NCBI GenBank assembly: GCA_023389155.1
Contig: JAEWEV010000004.1
Location: 1 to 40,241 of the forward strand
DNA: 40,241 bases
From: Pseudomonadota bacterium
Lineage (GTDB): Bacteria; Pseudomonadota; Gammaproteobacteria; Burkholderiales; Burkholderiaceae_B
Direction of reading: 5' to 3'
Part shown: positions 24,604 through 32,494 of the stretch, piece by piece
Position numbering within the stretch: the first letter of the stretch is position 1
Layout: every line of letters starts with the position of its first letter
Notes under the pieces: model-generated
Databases searched by the model: none
The model's input: the letters and a program-made list of their open reading frames with translations, nothing else
Told to the model about the DNA's origin: nothing
Program-made: the position numbers and the translations under genes

Positions 24604-25551
24604 CTACTCTACCGGCTGCCACAGGAAATCGTCGTTGATGCCGTTGCCAATGACCTCCATATTCCCCAGGTAGCGCGTGAGCCATTCGTGCAGACCCGCC
24701 TTGAAGATCTCGTCAATCGTCGTATAGCGCAGATCTGCATCCAGCCTGCCTGCCAGTCTCAATGTCTCGTCTGACTTGGCATTGCGCACCTTCTGCAAGT
24801 GAGCCAGCAACTGGCGCGACGAATGAGCCAGCGAATGCGGCATATCCGGGTGCAGAACGATCAGTTCAATCACGCGTTTCGGGTCAACCGTTTCTCGGAA
24901 TACCTGTCTGTAGATTTCCAGACCGGAAAGAGAACGCAGTACTGCCGTCCAGTGATAAAGCTGCGTCACCAGTTTTCGTTTGTCATCAGCGGCATTTTCC
25001 AGGTAGAAGCGGATTTCCAGCATGCGCGACGTATTGTCGGCCCGCTCCAGATAGGTACCCAGACGCATGAAGTTGTAGGTTTCATTGCGCAGCATTGTGC
25101 CTTCCTGGGCGCCAAGCGTTTGCAGTGAACGGGTTTTGATCCATTCGAAAAACCGGGTGGGGTTCGAAGCCAGCACAGATGTCTTGAGCAGGCGATTCAT
25201 TTCCAGCCAGGTAAAGTTAATCGTCTCCCAGACTTCGGATGTCACGGTGCCGCGGATGGCACGCACATTCTCCCGCGCCAGCCTGATGCAGGAGGCAATG
25301 GACGAGGTGTAATTCTTGCTGTTGACTACAAAATCAATTACATGATCAGCACTGATGATGCTGTATTCGGCCTCATAGTGTTCCAGCGCCTCAAGCGTTG
25401 TGAGCACACTGCGCCAGCTGTAGTCCGAATGATCCTCATCGTTGGTCATCAATGTGGTCTGGTAGCAGACCTCAAGCAAGCGTACGGTATTTTCCGCCCG
25501 TTCCAGGTAGCGGGACATCCAGTAAATATGATCGGCGGTACGACTTAACAT
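24604..25551 (-). CDS. Alpha-E domain protein
   Basis: This 315-residue all-helical protein is of the alpha-E (former DUF403) family. It opens with MLSRTADHIYWMSRYLERAENTVRLLEV, whose spacing and WMxRYxERAE core recur in the C-terminal half of the neighbouring fusion protein. The family has no demonstrated enzymatic activity; it always travels with circularly permuted ATP-grasp proteins and is thought to work with them. It lies between the separate ATP-grasp (95 bases upstream) and the fusion gene (138 bases downstream). Confidence 0.9.
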   Translation of the reverse strand: MLSRTADHIYWMSRYLERAENTVRLLEVCYQTTLMTNDEDHSDYSWRSVLTTLEALEHYEAEYSIISADHVIDFVVNSKNYTSSIASCIRLARENVRAIRGTVTSEVWETINFTWLEMNRLLKTSVLASNPTRFFEWIKTRSLQTLGAQEGTMLRNETYNFMRLGTYLERADNTSRMLEIRFYLENAADDKRKLVTQLYHWTAVLRSLSGLEIYRQVFRETVDPKRVIELIVLHPDMPHSLAHSSRQLLAHLQKVRNAKSDETLRLAGRLDADLRYTTIDEIFKAGLHEWLTRYLGNMEVIGNGINDDFLWQPVE

Positions 25552-25646
25552 GATTCTTCCTTATTCTGCATTCGACTATGTTGTTTCATGCCCGCTGCGG
25601 CGTCATCGCATCACGCAGCGCGCATATGCCTGCGCCCCACGGGAAG

Positions 25647-27080
25647 CTAGCGTCGCCGGTTGATGACCCAGGTATCTTTGGTTCCCCCTCCCTGTGATGA
25701 GTTGACCACGAGCGACCCTTCCTTGAGCGCCACCCGCGTCAGGCCGCCTGCGGCCATGCGGATACTCTTGCCCGAAAGCACAAATGGTCGCAAATCCACA
25801 TGCCGCGGAGCAATACCCGAATCCACGAAGGTCTGGCACGTTGACAGCGCCAGCGTCGGCTGAGCGATATATTTGGCAGGATCTTTCCTGATGAGCTGCT
25901 CGAATGTGGCCAGCTCCGCCTTGGTGGCAGCCGGCCCGACCAGCATGCCATAGCCGCCCGCGCCGTGCGTTTCCTTGACAACCAGATCCTTCATGTTGGC
26001 CAGAACATAGGCTTTGTCTTCCTCGTTACGGCACATATAGGTGGGCACATTGTTCAGCAGCGGTTTCTCTCCCAGATAAAAGCGGATCATCTCTGCCACA
26101 AACGGGTATACCGATTTATCATCGGCAATACCGGTGCCAATCGCATTGCACAGGGTCAGATTGCCGGCTTTGTAGGCCCGCATCAGGCCGGCCACACCCA
26201 GCGTCGAATCCTTGCGAAAGACTTCCGGATCCAGGAAATCATCGTCCAGGCGGCGATACATGACATCGATACGCTGCGGTCCCTGCGTGGTTCGCATGTA
26301 GACATAATCGTCCTTGACGAACAGATCCTTGCCCTCGACCAGTTCCACACCCATTTGCTGGGCCAGAAAGGTGTGTTCAAAATACGCAGAATTGTACATA
26401 CCCGGCGTGAGCACGACGATCGTCGGTTTGTCGACCCCTTCAGGCGCCGATTCGATCAGCGTTTCCAGCAGCAGGTCAGGATAATGCGCAATCGGTGTGA
26501 CCTTGATTTTGCTGAACAGGTCCGGAAACAGTCGCATCATCATCTTGCGATTTTCCAGCATATAACTCACGCCGGAGGGAACTCGCAGATTATCCTCCAG
26601 GACATACAGTTCCCCTTTTCCCGCGCGCACAATATCGATGCCAGCGATGTGCGCATAGGTCCGATGGGGCACATCCAGTCCGACCATTTCCGGACGGTAT
26701 TGCGAATTGTTGATAATCAGATCGGCCGGGATCAGGCCAGCACGAATAATATCTTTATCGTGATACACATCATGGAGGAATATATTGAGCGCCTTGGCGC
26801 GCTGTTCCACGCCGCGCTGCAACGCATTCCATTCCCGCTGGGGGAATACCCGGGGAATAATGTCAAACGGAATGGTTCTTTCCGTCCCTTCGCCATCCCC
26901 ATAGACAGAAAAGGTAATGCCCACCTGCTGAAAAAGCGCCTCAGCCTCTTCCCGCTTATTGGTAAGCAGATCCTGTTCCTGACGATCCAGCCATTTGAGA
27001 TATTCTTCGTAGTGCTTGCGAGGCACCGGTTTCTTCTTTGCTTCTTCCAGCCAGATCTCGTTATAGAACTTCGGTGCCAT
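25647..27080 (-). CDS. Circularly permuted ATP-grasp protein, stand-alone
   Basis: This 477-residue predicted carboxylate-amine ligase has intact elements: VLEDNLRVPSG (160-170), the nucleotide loop VVKETHGAGGYGM (367-379), HVDLRPFV (427-434) and the metal-site motif NSSQGGG (460-466). These support ATP and magnesium binding and acyl-phosphate chemistry of the ATP-grasp type in permuted order. It is the promoter-proximal gene of the cluster ATP-grasp, alpha-E, ATP-grasp/alpha-E fusion, transglutaminase. Comparative genomics of this gene set has predicted synthesis of small peptides or peptide tagging; I know of no demonstrated product. Confidence 0.9.
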   Translation of the reverse strand: MAPKFYNEIWLEEAKKKPVPRKHYEEYLKWLDRQEQDLLTNKREEAEALFQQVGITFSVYGDGEGTERTIPFDIIPRVFPQREWNALQRGVEQRAKALNIFLHDVYHDKDIIRAGLIPADLIINNSQYRPEMVGLDVPHRTYAHIAGIDIVRAGKGELYVLEDNLRVPSGVSYMLENRKMMMRLFPDLFSKIKVTPIAHYPDLLLETLIESAPEGVDKPTIVVLTPGMYNSAYFEHTFLAQQMGVELVEGKDLFVKDDYVYMRTTQGPQRIDVMYRRLDDDFLDPEVFRKDSTLGVAGLMRAYKAGNLTLCNAIGTGIADDKSVYPFVAEMIRFYLGEKPLLNNVPTYMCRNEEDKAYVLANMKDLVVKETHGAGGYGMLVGPAATKAELATFEQLIRKDPAKYIAQPTLALSTCQTFVDSGIAPRHVDLRPFVLSGKSIRMAAGGLTRVALKEGSLVVNSSQGGGTKDTWVINRRR

Positions 27081-27156
27081 AATCCTGTTTCCTTTTTAAA
27101 ACTGATTGTGCAGGTTTCCGAGCAATATCGATGCCAGTTCCAGACTGCCGGTTGCG

Positions 27157-27193
27157 TTTTTCCGGCCACGCCGTAGCGTGTCAGCCGGAAAAA
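27157..27193. repeat. Two-tier inverted repeat
   Basis: The outer arms TTTTTCCGGC (27157-27166) and GCCGGAAAAA (27184-27193) pair perfectly over 10 bp. Inside, CACGC (27167-27171) and GCGTG (27176-27180) pair with a CGTA loop, leaving a three-base bulge. On either strand the Ts are 5' and the As 3', so it does not have the form of an intrinsic terminator. It lies 77-113 bases upstream of the ATP-grasp start and may be an mRNA leader structure or a protein-binding site. Confidence 0.6.
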
Positions 27194-27489
27194 GGAAGGC
27201 ATCAGCCTACAGCCCTTCCAACCGCTGCAATTTTCCGTTAAGAAATTTTTTGACTTTGAGAAAATATCGCAGTACGCTACGGATTACGTTGCGCACTGTA
27301 AGTGGCACCCGATCCATCTGCAACTGCACTGCCTCGGCCAATTTCAGACGGAATATCAGCATTCAGATAATACTTTTGTGATGCGAACACTGACGTTCTG
27401 GCAAATCTTTTCAGTTGCAATATTTTGCTGTTATTTCAACAATAGCATAAAGGACAAAATTCGCAGTCATCCAGAGCGTACTGGATGCG

Positions 27490-27544
27490 TTGGCAATTAT
27501 TAACATTTCAATTGTAGTAATCAGTCCCGTATCGGTGTACGGGA
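27490..27544 (+). promoter_or_regulatory. Putative promoter with downstream operator for the AmaB-type gene
   Basis: TTGGCA (27490-27495) and TGTAGT (27513-27518) are 17 bp apart (5 of 6 and 4 of 6 consensus). Just beyond the -10 box, TCCCGTA (27525-27531) and TACGGGA (27538-27544) form a perfect 7-bp inverted repeat with a 6-base spacer. It would start at about +1, where a repressor dimer could block initiation or a hairpin could form at the mRNA 5' end. Confidence 0.5.
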
Positions 27545-27570
27545 TGACCCGGCATACAAGGAAACCGTAA

Positions 27571-29076
27571 ATGGACTCAGTTAAGGAATTACTCCACTCT
27601 CTCGGCGTAGCAAAGGAATCTGTCAGCGGCGGTTCGCTGCCCGTCCACTCTCCAATCGATGGCGCCCGTATCGCCGAGGTCCGGGAGCACACAGAGCAGC
27701 AGGCAGCGCAGGCCATTGAACAAGCCGTAGCGGCGCAAAAAGCCTGGCGCAATACGCCTGCCCCCCGTCGCGGTGAACTGATCCGGTTGCTGGGTGAAGA
27801 GCTGCGCGAACACAAGGCCGCCCTGGGCCGGCTGGTGTCGGTCGAAGCAGGAAAAATCACCGCGGAAGGTGAAGGTGAAGTTCAGGAAATGATCGATATT
27901 TGCGATTTCGCCGTGGGTCTGTCGCGCCAGCTTTACGGCTTGACGATTGCCTCGGAACGCCCCGGCCATCGCATGATGGAGACCTGGCATCCGGTAGGCG
28001 TGGTCGGTGTGATTACCGCCTTTAACTTCCCCGTAGCCGTATGGTCGTGGAACACTGCGCTGGCGCTGGTCTGCGGCAATGCCGTGATCTGGAAGCCATC
28101 AGAAAAAACTCCGCTCACTGCGCTGGCCACCCAGGCCCTGTTTGAACGCGCGCTCAAGCGCTTTGGCGAGGCGCCAGATCACCTGGCCCAGGTCGTAGTG
28201 GGTCAGCGCGAGATTGGCCAGGTACTGGTTGACAGCCCTAAAGTCGCCCTGGTGTCTGCCACCGGCTCGACACGCATGGGCCGTGAAGTCGGACCCCGCG
28301 TGGCTGCCCGCTTTGGACGTAGCCTGTTGGAACTGGGCGGTAACAACGCCATTATTGTCAGTCAGTCTGCCGATCTGGATCTGGCAGTACGCGGTATTCT
28401 TTTCGGTGCCATAGGTACCTGCGGCCAACGCTGCACTTCCACGCGACGCATCATTGCACACCGCGATGTGATCCAGGAACTGACCACCCGGCTGAAGAAA
28501 GCTTACGCCTCTGCAACCATCGGCAGTCCGCTGGAAACCGGCACGCTGGTCGGCCCCCTGATTGATCAGGCGGCTTTCGACAACATGCAGAAGGCACTTG
28601 CTCAGGCGGCTGAACAGGGGGGTAAGGTCACCGGCGGTGAACGCGTGCTGCAGGACAAGTTTCCCGATGCCTACTATGTCAAGCCTGCCATTGTCGAGAT
28701 GCCGGGACAGACAGATGTGGTCCGACATGAAACCTTTGCACCCATTCTGTATATCATGAGCTATGACAAATTCGATGATGCCATCGAATTGCAGAACGAC
28801 GTGCCTCAGGGTCTGTCTTCTGCCGTGTTTACGACCGATCTGCGGGAAGCAGAGCAGTTCTTGTCGGCTTCAGGCTCAGACTGCGGTATTGCAAATGTGA
28901 ATATCGGAACTTCAGGCGCAGAAATCGGTGGCGCCTTCGGTGGCGAGAAAGAAACCGGCGGCGGCCGGGAGTCTGGCTCCGACGCCTGGAAGGCCTATAT
29001 GCGTCGCGCCACCAATACTGTGAACTATTCGCGCGAGCTGCCGCTGGCACAGGGCATCCGTTTCGGCGAAGACTGA
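27571..29076 (+). CDS. amaB: Aminoadipate-semialdehyde / piperideine-6-carboxylate dehydrogenase (ALDH7 type)
   Basis: This 501-residue NAD-dependent aldehyde dehydrogenase belongs to the ALDH7 (antiquitin) branch. The general base is Glu254 (LELGGNN) and the nucleophile Cys288 in TCGQRCTSTRR, the hallmark of ALDH7. The late motif NIGTSGAEIGGAFGGEKETGGGRESGSD is also diagnostic. AmaB in Pseudomonas oxidises alpha-aminoadipate semialdehyde, in equilibrium with piperideine-6-carboxylate, to 2-aminoadipate in lysine and pipecolate catabolism. AAGGA eight bases before the ATG supports the start. The aminotransferase that would take the product follows 72 bases downstream on the same strand. Confidence 0.9.
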   Translation: MDSVKELLHSLGVAKESVSGGSLPVHSPIDGARIAEVREHTEQQAAQAIEQAVAAQKAWRNTPAPRRGELIRLLGEELREHKAALGRLVSVEAGKITAEGEGEVQEMIDICDFAVGLSRQLYGLTIASERPGHRMMETWHPVGVVGVITAFNFPVAVWSWNTALALVCGNAVIWKPSEKTPLTALATQALFERALKRFGEAPDHLAQVVVGQREIGQVLVDSPKVALVSATGSTRMGREVGPRVAARFGRSLLELGGNNAIIVSQSADLDLAVRGILFGAIGTCGQRCTSTRRIIAHRDVIQELTTRLKKAYASATIGSPLETGTLVGPLIDQAAFDNMQKALAQAAEQGGKVTGGERVLQDKFPDAYYVKPAIVEMPGQTDVVRHETFAPILYIMSYDKFDDAIELQNDVPQGLSSAVFTTDLREAEQFLSASGSDCGIANVNIGTSGAEIGGAFGGEKETGGGRESGSDAWKAYMRRATNTVNYSRELPLAQGIRFGED

Positions 29077-29148
29077 CCGGCAGGTAACACATGCGGGCCA
29101 TTGCATTTGCGATAGCCCGCAGTTTCGATCTTTTTCGCGAGCAATGCC

Positions 29149-30372
29149 ATGGCATTTTCCTTCCGCTTTGCCGAACCCTTTGCCCAGGTGCAGGGCTCCC
29201 CTATCCGCGAGCTGTTCCGCTACCTCTCGCAACCCGGCATGATCTCTTTTGCGGGCGGCTATCCCGCCCCGGAACTGTTCGACGTCGCTGGACTGCAGGC
29301 CTCGTTGAACGCTGTGACCCGCGACCCTGGTACGACATTTTCCTATGGCGCAACCGAAGGCTGGCCCGCCCTGCGCGAATCCTTTGCCCGCCTGAGCACG
29401 GCCCGGGGCATTCCCACCGAGACGGCACAGCTGATCGTCACCAGCGGCTCACAGCAGGGCTTTGATCTGCTGCTGCGTGCGTTCATCCAGCCCGGAGATG
29501 CGGTCATCGTCCCCCGTCCAACCTACCCTGCCGCCTTGCAGGGCCTGCGACTGGCCGGGGCACGCATCATTACGGTTGCCAGCGGCGCGCAGGGGCCGAA
29601 CCCGGAAGAACTGGCTGCCGCGCTGCAGGAACACCAGCCCAAACTACTGTACCTGGTTCCCACCTTCGCCAACCCCACCGGAGCAACCATTGATCTGGCT
29701 TCCCGGCAGCGGCTGCTGGATCAGCTCGCAGGGTCATCCTGCATCCTGATCGAAGATGATCCCTATGGCGAACTGCGCTTTTCAGGCGAACCCGTATCCA
29801 CCTTCGCCGAACTGGCACATGGCACCCCGGTAGCGGACCAGATCGTGTATCTGTCCAGCCTGTCCAAAATTGTAGCGCCCGGGCTGCGCCTGGGCTGGAT
29901 GCGCGCGCATCCCGAGATCCTGCGCCGCTGCGTGCTGGCAAAACAGGTAAACGATCTATGTACCACACCGTATCTGCAGGCGGTTGCAGCCCATTATCTG
30001 GACTCCGGCCGTTATGAGACCCATTTGCCGCATATCAGCAGCGCTTACGGAGAACGGGCAAGACTGATGGTTTCCTCGCTGACATCTCACTTTGGCCCGT
30101 CTCTGACGCTGCTGGCGCCCGAAGGCGGTATGTTCCTCTGGGGGCGCCTGCGGGACGGACTGGATGCCACCGCCCTGTTACCGCTGGCCATAGAAGAAAA
30201 CGTGATGTTCGTACCAGGCAGCGCCTTTTATGCCAATCAGCCTGATCCGCAAAGCTTTCGTCTGAGCTTTACCATGAGTACGCCAGAGCAGATCGTACAG
30301 GGCAGTGAGCGCCTTTACCAGGCCGTTCAGCGGTTGGCTGGCGGTCAGAACGGCAGACAGTACCCGGCTTGA
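29149..30372 (+). CDS. PLP-dependent class I aminotransferase (LysN-like, probable 2-aminoadipate aminotransferase)
   Basis: This 407-residue fold-type I aminotransferase belongs to the MocR-domain/LysN-like group without the DNA-binding part. The PLP lysine is Lys240 in SSLSKIVAPGLRLGW. The substrate and phosphate regions are SGSQQGFDLLLRAF (about 99-112), PTFANPTGAT (171-180) and EDDPYGELRF (about 202-211). Directly downstream of the AmaB-type dehydrogenase it would convert 2-aminoadipate to 2-oxoadipate, which is the usual next step. Broad aromatic or aliphatic specificity is common in this group. The ribosome site is weak. No clear terminator separates it from the convergent rmuC. Confidence 0.85.
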   Translation: MAFSFRFAEPFAQVQGSPIRELFRYLSQPGMISFAGGYPAPELFDVAGLQASLNAVTRDPGTTFSYGATEGWPALRESFARLSTARGIPTETAQLIVTSGSQQGFDLLLRAFIQPGDAVIVPRPTYPAALQGLRLAGARIITVASGAQGPNPEELAAALQEHQPKLLYLVPTFANPTGATIDLASRQRLLDQLAGSSCILIEDDPYGELRFSGEPVSTFAELAHGTPVADQIVYLSSLSKIVAPGLRLGWMRAHPEILRRCVLAKQVNDLCTTPYLQAVAAHYLDSGRYETHLPHISSAYGERARLMVSSLTSHFGPSLTLLAPEGGMFLWGRLRDGLDATALLPLAIEENVMFVPGSAFYANQPDPQSFRLSFTMSTPEQIVQGSERLYQAVQRLAGGQNGRQYPA

Positions 30373-30484
30373 TTCACCTGAAATTGAGGCAACGGGCTAT
30401 TGAAAGCGGGTAGGCAATGATAATGCGGGTGTGTGCCGCTCAAGAGCCGATGGCATACATGAACAGACGCAGGACTGGCGGCAA

Positions 30485-32221
30485 TTACCCGGCGTTGCCC
30501 TGTGAGGCAGACGATCCGGCAGACCCTGACTCCTTGCCACCCGAAGTCGCGTCCTGCTTTTTGACGCGATCCGCCACCCCCGAACTATCTTGGGTATTAC
30601 CCGAGCTGGCCCCGGCCTGGTGCAGCTCTTCTGCGGCTCCCGACGCATGGGCGGTATCGCGCCTGTCAGTATCAGGCGCCTGCGGGTAATCCGTCATTTT
30701 CGACGCGTCATCTCCTGCCGTTTTTGCCTGCACGGCGGCCAGACGATGCACATCCACTTCCGTGTTCACCGTGTTCAGCGCCGGCATGGTCTTGACCGCC
30801 TTGGCAGATAGGCTCTGGAAACGATCCACCTTGCCGGTAAGACCCTGATTGCCTGCGAAGCTGCGCACCACGGCGTTGTAATGGGTGCTCAGGGTGCCAA
30901 TGGTGCCACCCAGCTTGCCCAGGTGCTCGGCCACCCGCGCTACCTGGTTATAAACATCGGTGGCCCGTTCGCCAATGGCCAGCGCCTGTTCATTGCTGTC
31001 GGCCATCATCCAGAGGTAGGACACCGTGCGCAGTATGGGCATCAGCGTGGTATGGGATACCAGGATCACGCCGCGTTCGTACCCGTACTGGAAGATGTTC
31101 TGGGCATGGCGCAGCGCTTCGATATAAGCGCCTTCTATCGGCATAAACATGAGGACGAAGCCGGGGCTCTTCATGCCATCCAGTGCGGTATAGTCCTTGG
31201 CTGCCAGCTGATCAATATGAGCGCGTACCGCACGCAAATGCGCATCCAGAAACGTCTGCCGTTCCTGATCTTCCGTGGCGTTGAAGGCCTGCTCGTAGGA
31301 GATCAGCGAGACCTTGCTATCCAGGACGATTTTCTTGCCATCCGGCAGAAAAACGATGAAATCCGGATAATTGGCACGACCGTCTTCACTACGAAACAGC
31401 ACCTGGGTATCGAAGTGTGTCCCTTTTTGCAGCCCCGCAGCTTCCAGCGCACTTTCCAGTTGAATTTCGCCCCAGTTACCCAGTGCCTTCTTGTCGCCCT
31501 TGAGCGCGCGTGCAAGTGCCTGAGCGTCGTGGGTCATTTTCATCCCCATTTCCATCAGCTGGCCAATTTGCGAGCGCAGCATACTGTGGCCTTGCAGTGA
31601 CTGGTCGTGTACCTCGTTGACGCGGGTCTGAAAGCGATCGATCTGCTCACGCAGGGGCTGTAGCATGCCCTCGATGGACTGACGGCTGTTGCGGGAAAAG
31701 GCCTGTTCCTTTTCCTCGAAAATACGGGTCGCCAGATTGCGAAACTCGGTGCCCAGCTGCTCTCGCGACGTCTCGAACTGGGCACGCATGGCCTCCAGAC
31801 TCTGGGCCTTGTAGGCGTAGTCGGCTTGCAGCGAAATATGCTGTTTTTCCAGCGTGTGACGGGCCGTTTCCAGCTCGCGCAACTGCGCTTCCAGCTGCGC
31901 CAATCGTTCTGCCTGTCGGTCATTCTGCTGTTGCGCGTGCATCGCGTCGCTGTGGGCGGCAGCCAGCTGATTGGACAGCCCATCCTTTAGCGCGTCCAGC
32001 TCCTGATAATGCGTCTGCAGCTGTTCGTAGCGCTGCTGCGCTTCTTCACGCTGACGGTCACGTTCGGCCAGCTGATCCTGCAATCCCACTGCCTGCGCTC
32101 GCGCCGTCGCCAGGCGGTAGTTCATAAACAGTGCGCAGAACACGATTCCGGCCATGACACCCGCCAGCACGAGCAACCACAGCATGGGCCAGGTCTGTAG
32201 GGCATTCATCACCTGCGTCAT
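30485..32221 (-). CDS. rmuC: RmuC-family DNA recombination protein
   Basis: This 578-residue protein has an N-terminal membrane anchor (about 12-33), a long coiled coil (about 38-200, rich in Gln, Glu and Arg) and the RmuC domain (about 225-470), including LKGDKKALGNWGEIQLESALE and FVLMFMPIEGAYIEAL. RmuC limits inversions at short inverted repeats in E. coli, and its fold suggests a nuclease. The C-terminal 80 residues are low-complexity (Ser, Gly, Asp, Ala) and probably disordered. The frame also allows GTG at 32227, but GGAG at 32232-32229 is seven bases from the ATG at 32221, which I chose. Confidence 0.92.
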   Translation of the reverse strand: MTQVMNALQTWPMLWLLVLAGVMAGIVFCALFMNYRLATARAQAVGLQDQLAERDRQREEAQQRYEQLQTHYQELDALKDGLSNQLAAAHSDAMHAQQQNDRQAERLAQLEAQLRELETARHTLEKQHISLQADYAYKAQSLEAMRAQFETSREQLGTEFRNLATRIFEEKEQAFSRNSRQSIEGMLQPLREQIDRFQTRVNEVHDQSLQGHSMLRSQIGQLMEMGMKMTHDAQALARALKGDKKALGNWGEIQLESALEAAGLQKGTHFDTQVLFRSEDGRANYPDFIVFLPDGKKIVLDSKVSLISYEQAFNATEDQERQTFLDAHLRAVRAHIDQLAAKDYTALDGMKSPGFVLMFMPIEGAYIEALRHAQNIFQYGYERGVILVSHTTLMPILRTVSYLWMMADSNEQALAIGERATDVYNQVARVAEHLGKLGGTIGTLSTHYNAVVRSFAGNQGLTGKVDRFQSLSAKAVKTMPALNTVNTEVDVHRLAAVQAKTAGDDASKMTDYPQAPDTDRRDTAHASGAAEELHQAGASSGNTQDSSGVADRVKKQDATSGGKESGSAGSSASQGNAG

Positions 32222-32395
32222 GCGCACACTCCAACAGTCCTGACTGGATCATTACGCCTGACCACAGACCGCAGGCACAACCTCACAAGATCGGTAACAG
32301 TAAAGACAACAGACAAGGGCATGGCAACGATATCCTGCATAACAGCCCGACGATACGGACATGTCATGCATTCTATCGCAAACGGGTGGGGACAA

Positions 32396-32468
32396 TGTGA
32401 ACAGACACGCACAACCCCGGCGTAAACGCCAGCCGGGCTGTGCGGATGCTGTTCAATTTGAACGGATA
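32396..32468. repeat. Dispersed intergenic repeat, copy A
   Basis: It begins TGAACAGAC and contains ACAACCCCGGCGTAAAC, then GTGC-GGATGC, TTCAATT and GGATAC. The same blocks in the same order appear at about 36334-36405. The copies agree at roughly three quarters of positions by eye, with a small gap inside the hairpin. A 14-base match (CATGAACAGACGCA) also occurs at about 30456-30469, just beyond rmuC. Confidence 0.55.
32409..32443. terminator. Strong hairpin between the GMC gene and rmuC, possible terminator
   Basis: GCACA (32409-32413) pairs with TGTGC (32439-32443), and CCCGGC (32416-32421) with GCCGGG (32432-32437), giving a two-part stem around a 10-base loop. It lies about 50 bases after the stop of the minus-strand GMC gene (32495). 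No T-run follows, so factor-independent termination is doubtful. It is part of the element repeated near 36332-36405. Confidence 0.45.
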
Positions 32469-32494
32469 CAGATCGCTGGCAGAGCCCGCAACGT

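Larger units (their letters stand above)
27081..27570. other. Divergent intergenic region between the ATP-grasp cluster and the AmaB-type dehydrogenase
   Basis: No gene was found in these 490 bases. They contain a two-tier inverted repeat at 27157-27193, an imperfect palindrome with TGCT/AGCA ends at about 27428-27449, a candidate plus-strand promoter at 27490-27518 and a perfect 7-bp inverted repeat at 27525-27544. The promoter of the minus-strand ATP-grasp operon must lie here too, but I could not settle its boxes. Confidence 0.6.

Noticed and set aside
25965..27176. Plus-strand open frame of about 403 codons
   Set aside because: It is antisense to the stand-alone ATP-grasp gene, which has conserved motifs throughout.
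27157..27193. Intrinsic terminator
   Set aside because: On both strands the A-tract follows the stem and the T-tract precedes it, so no U-tail would form.
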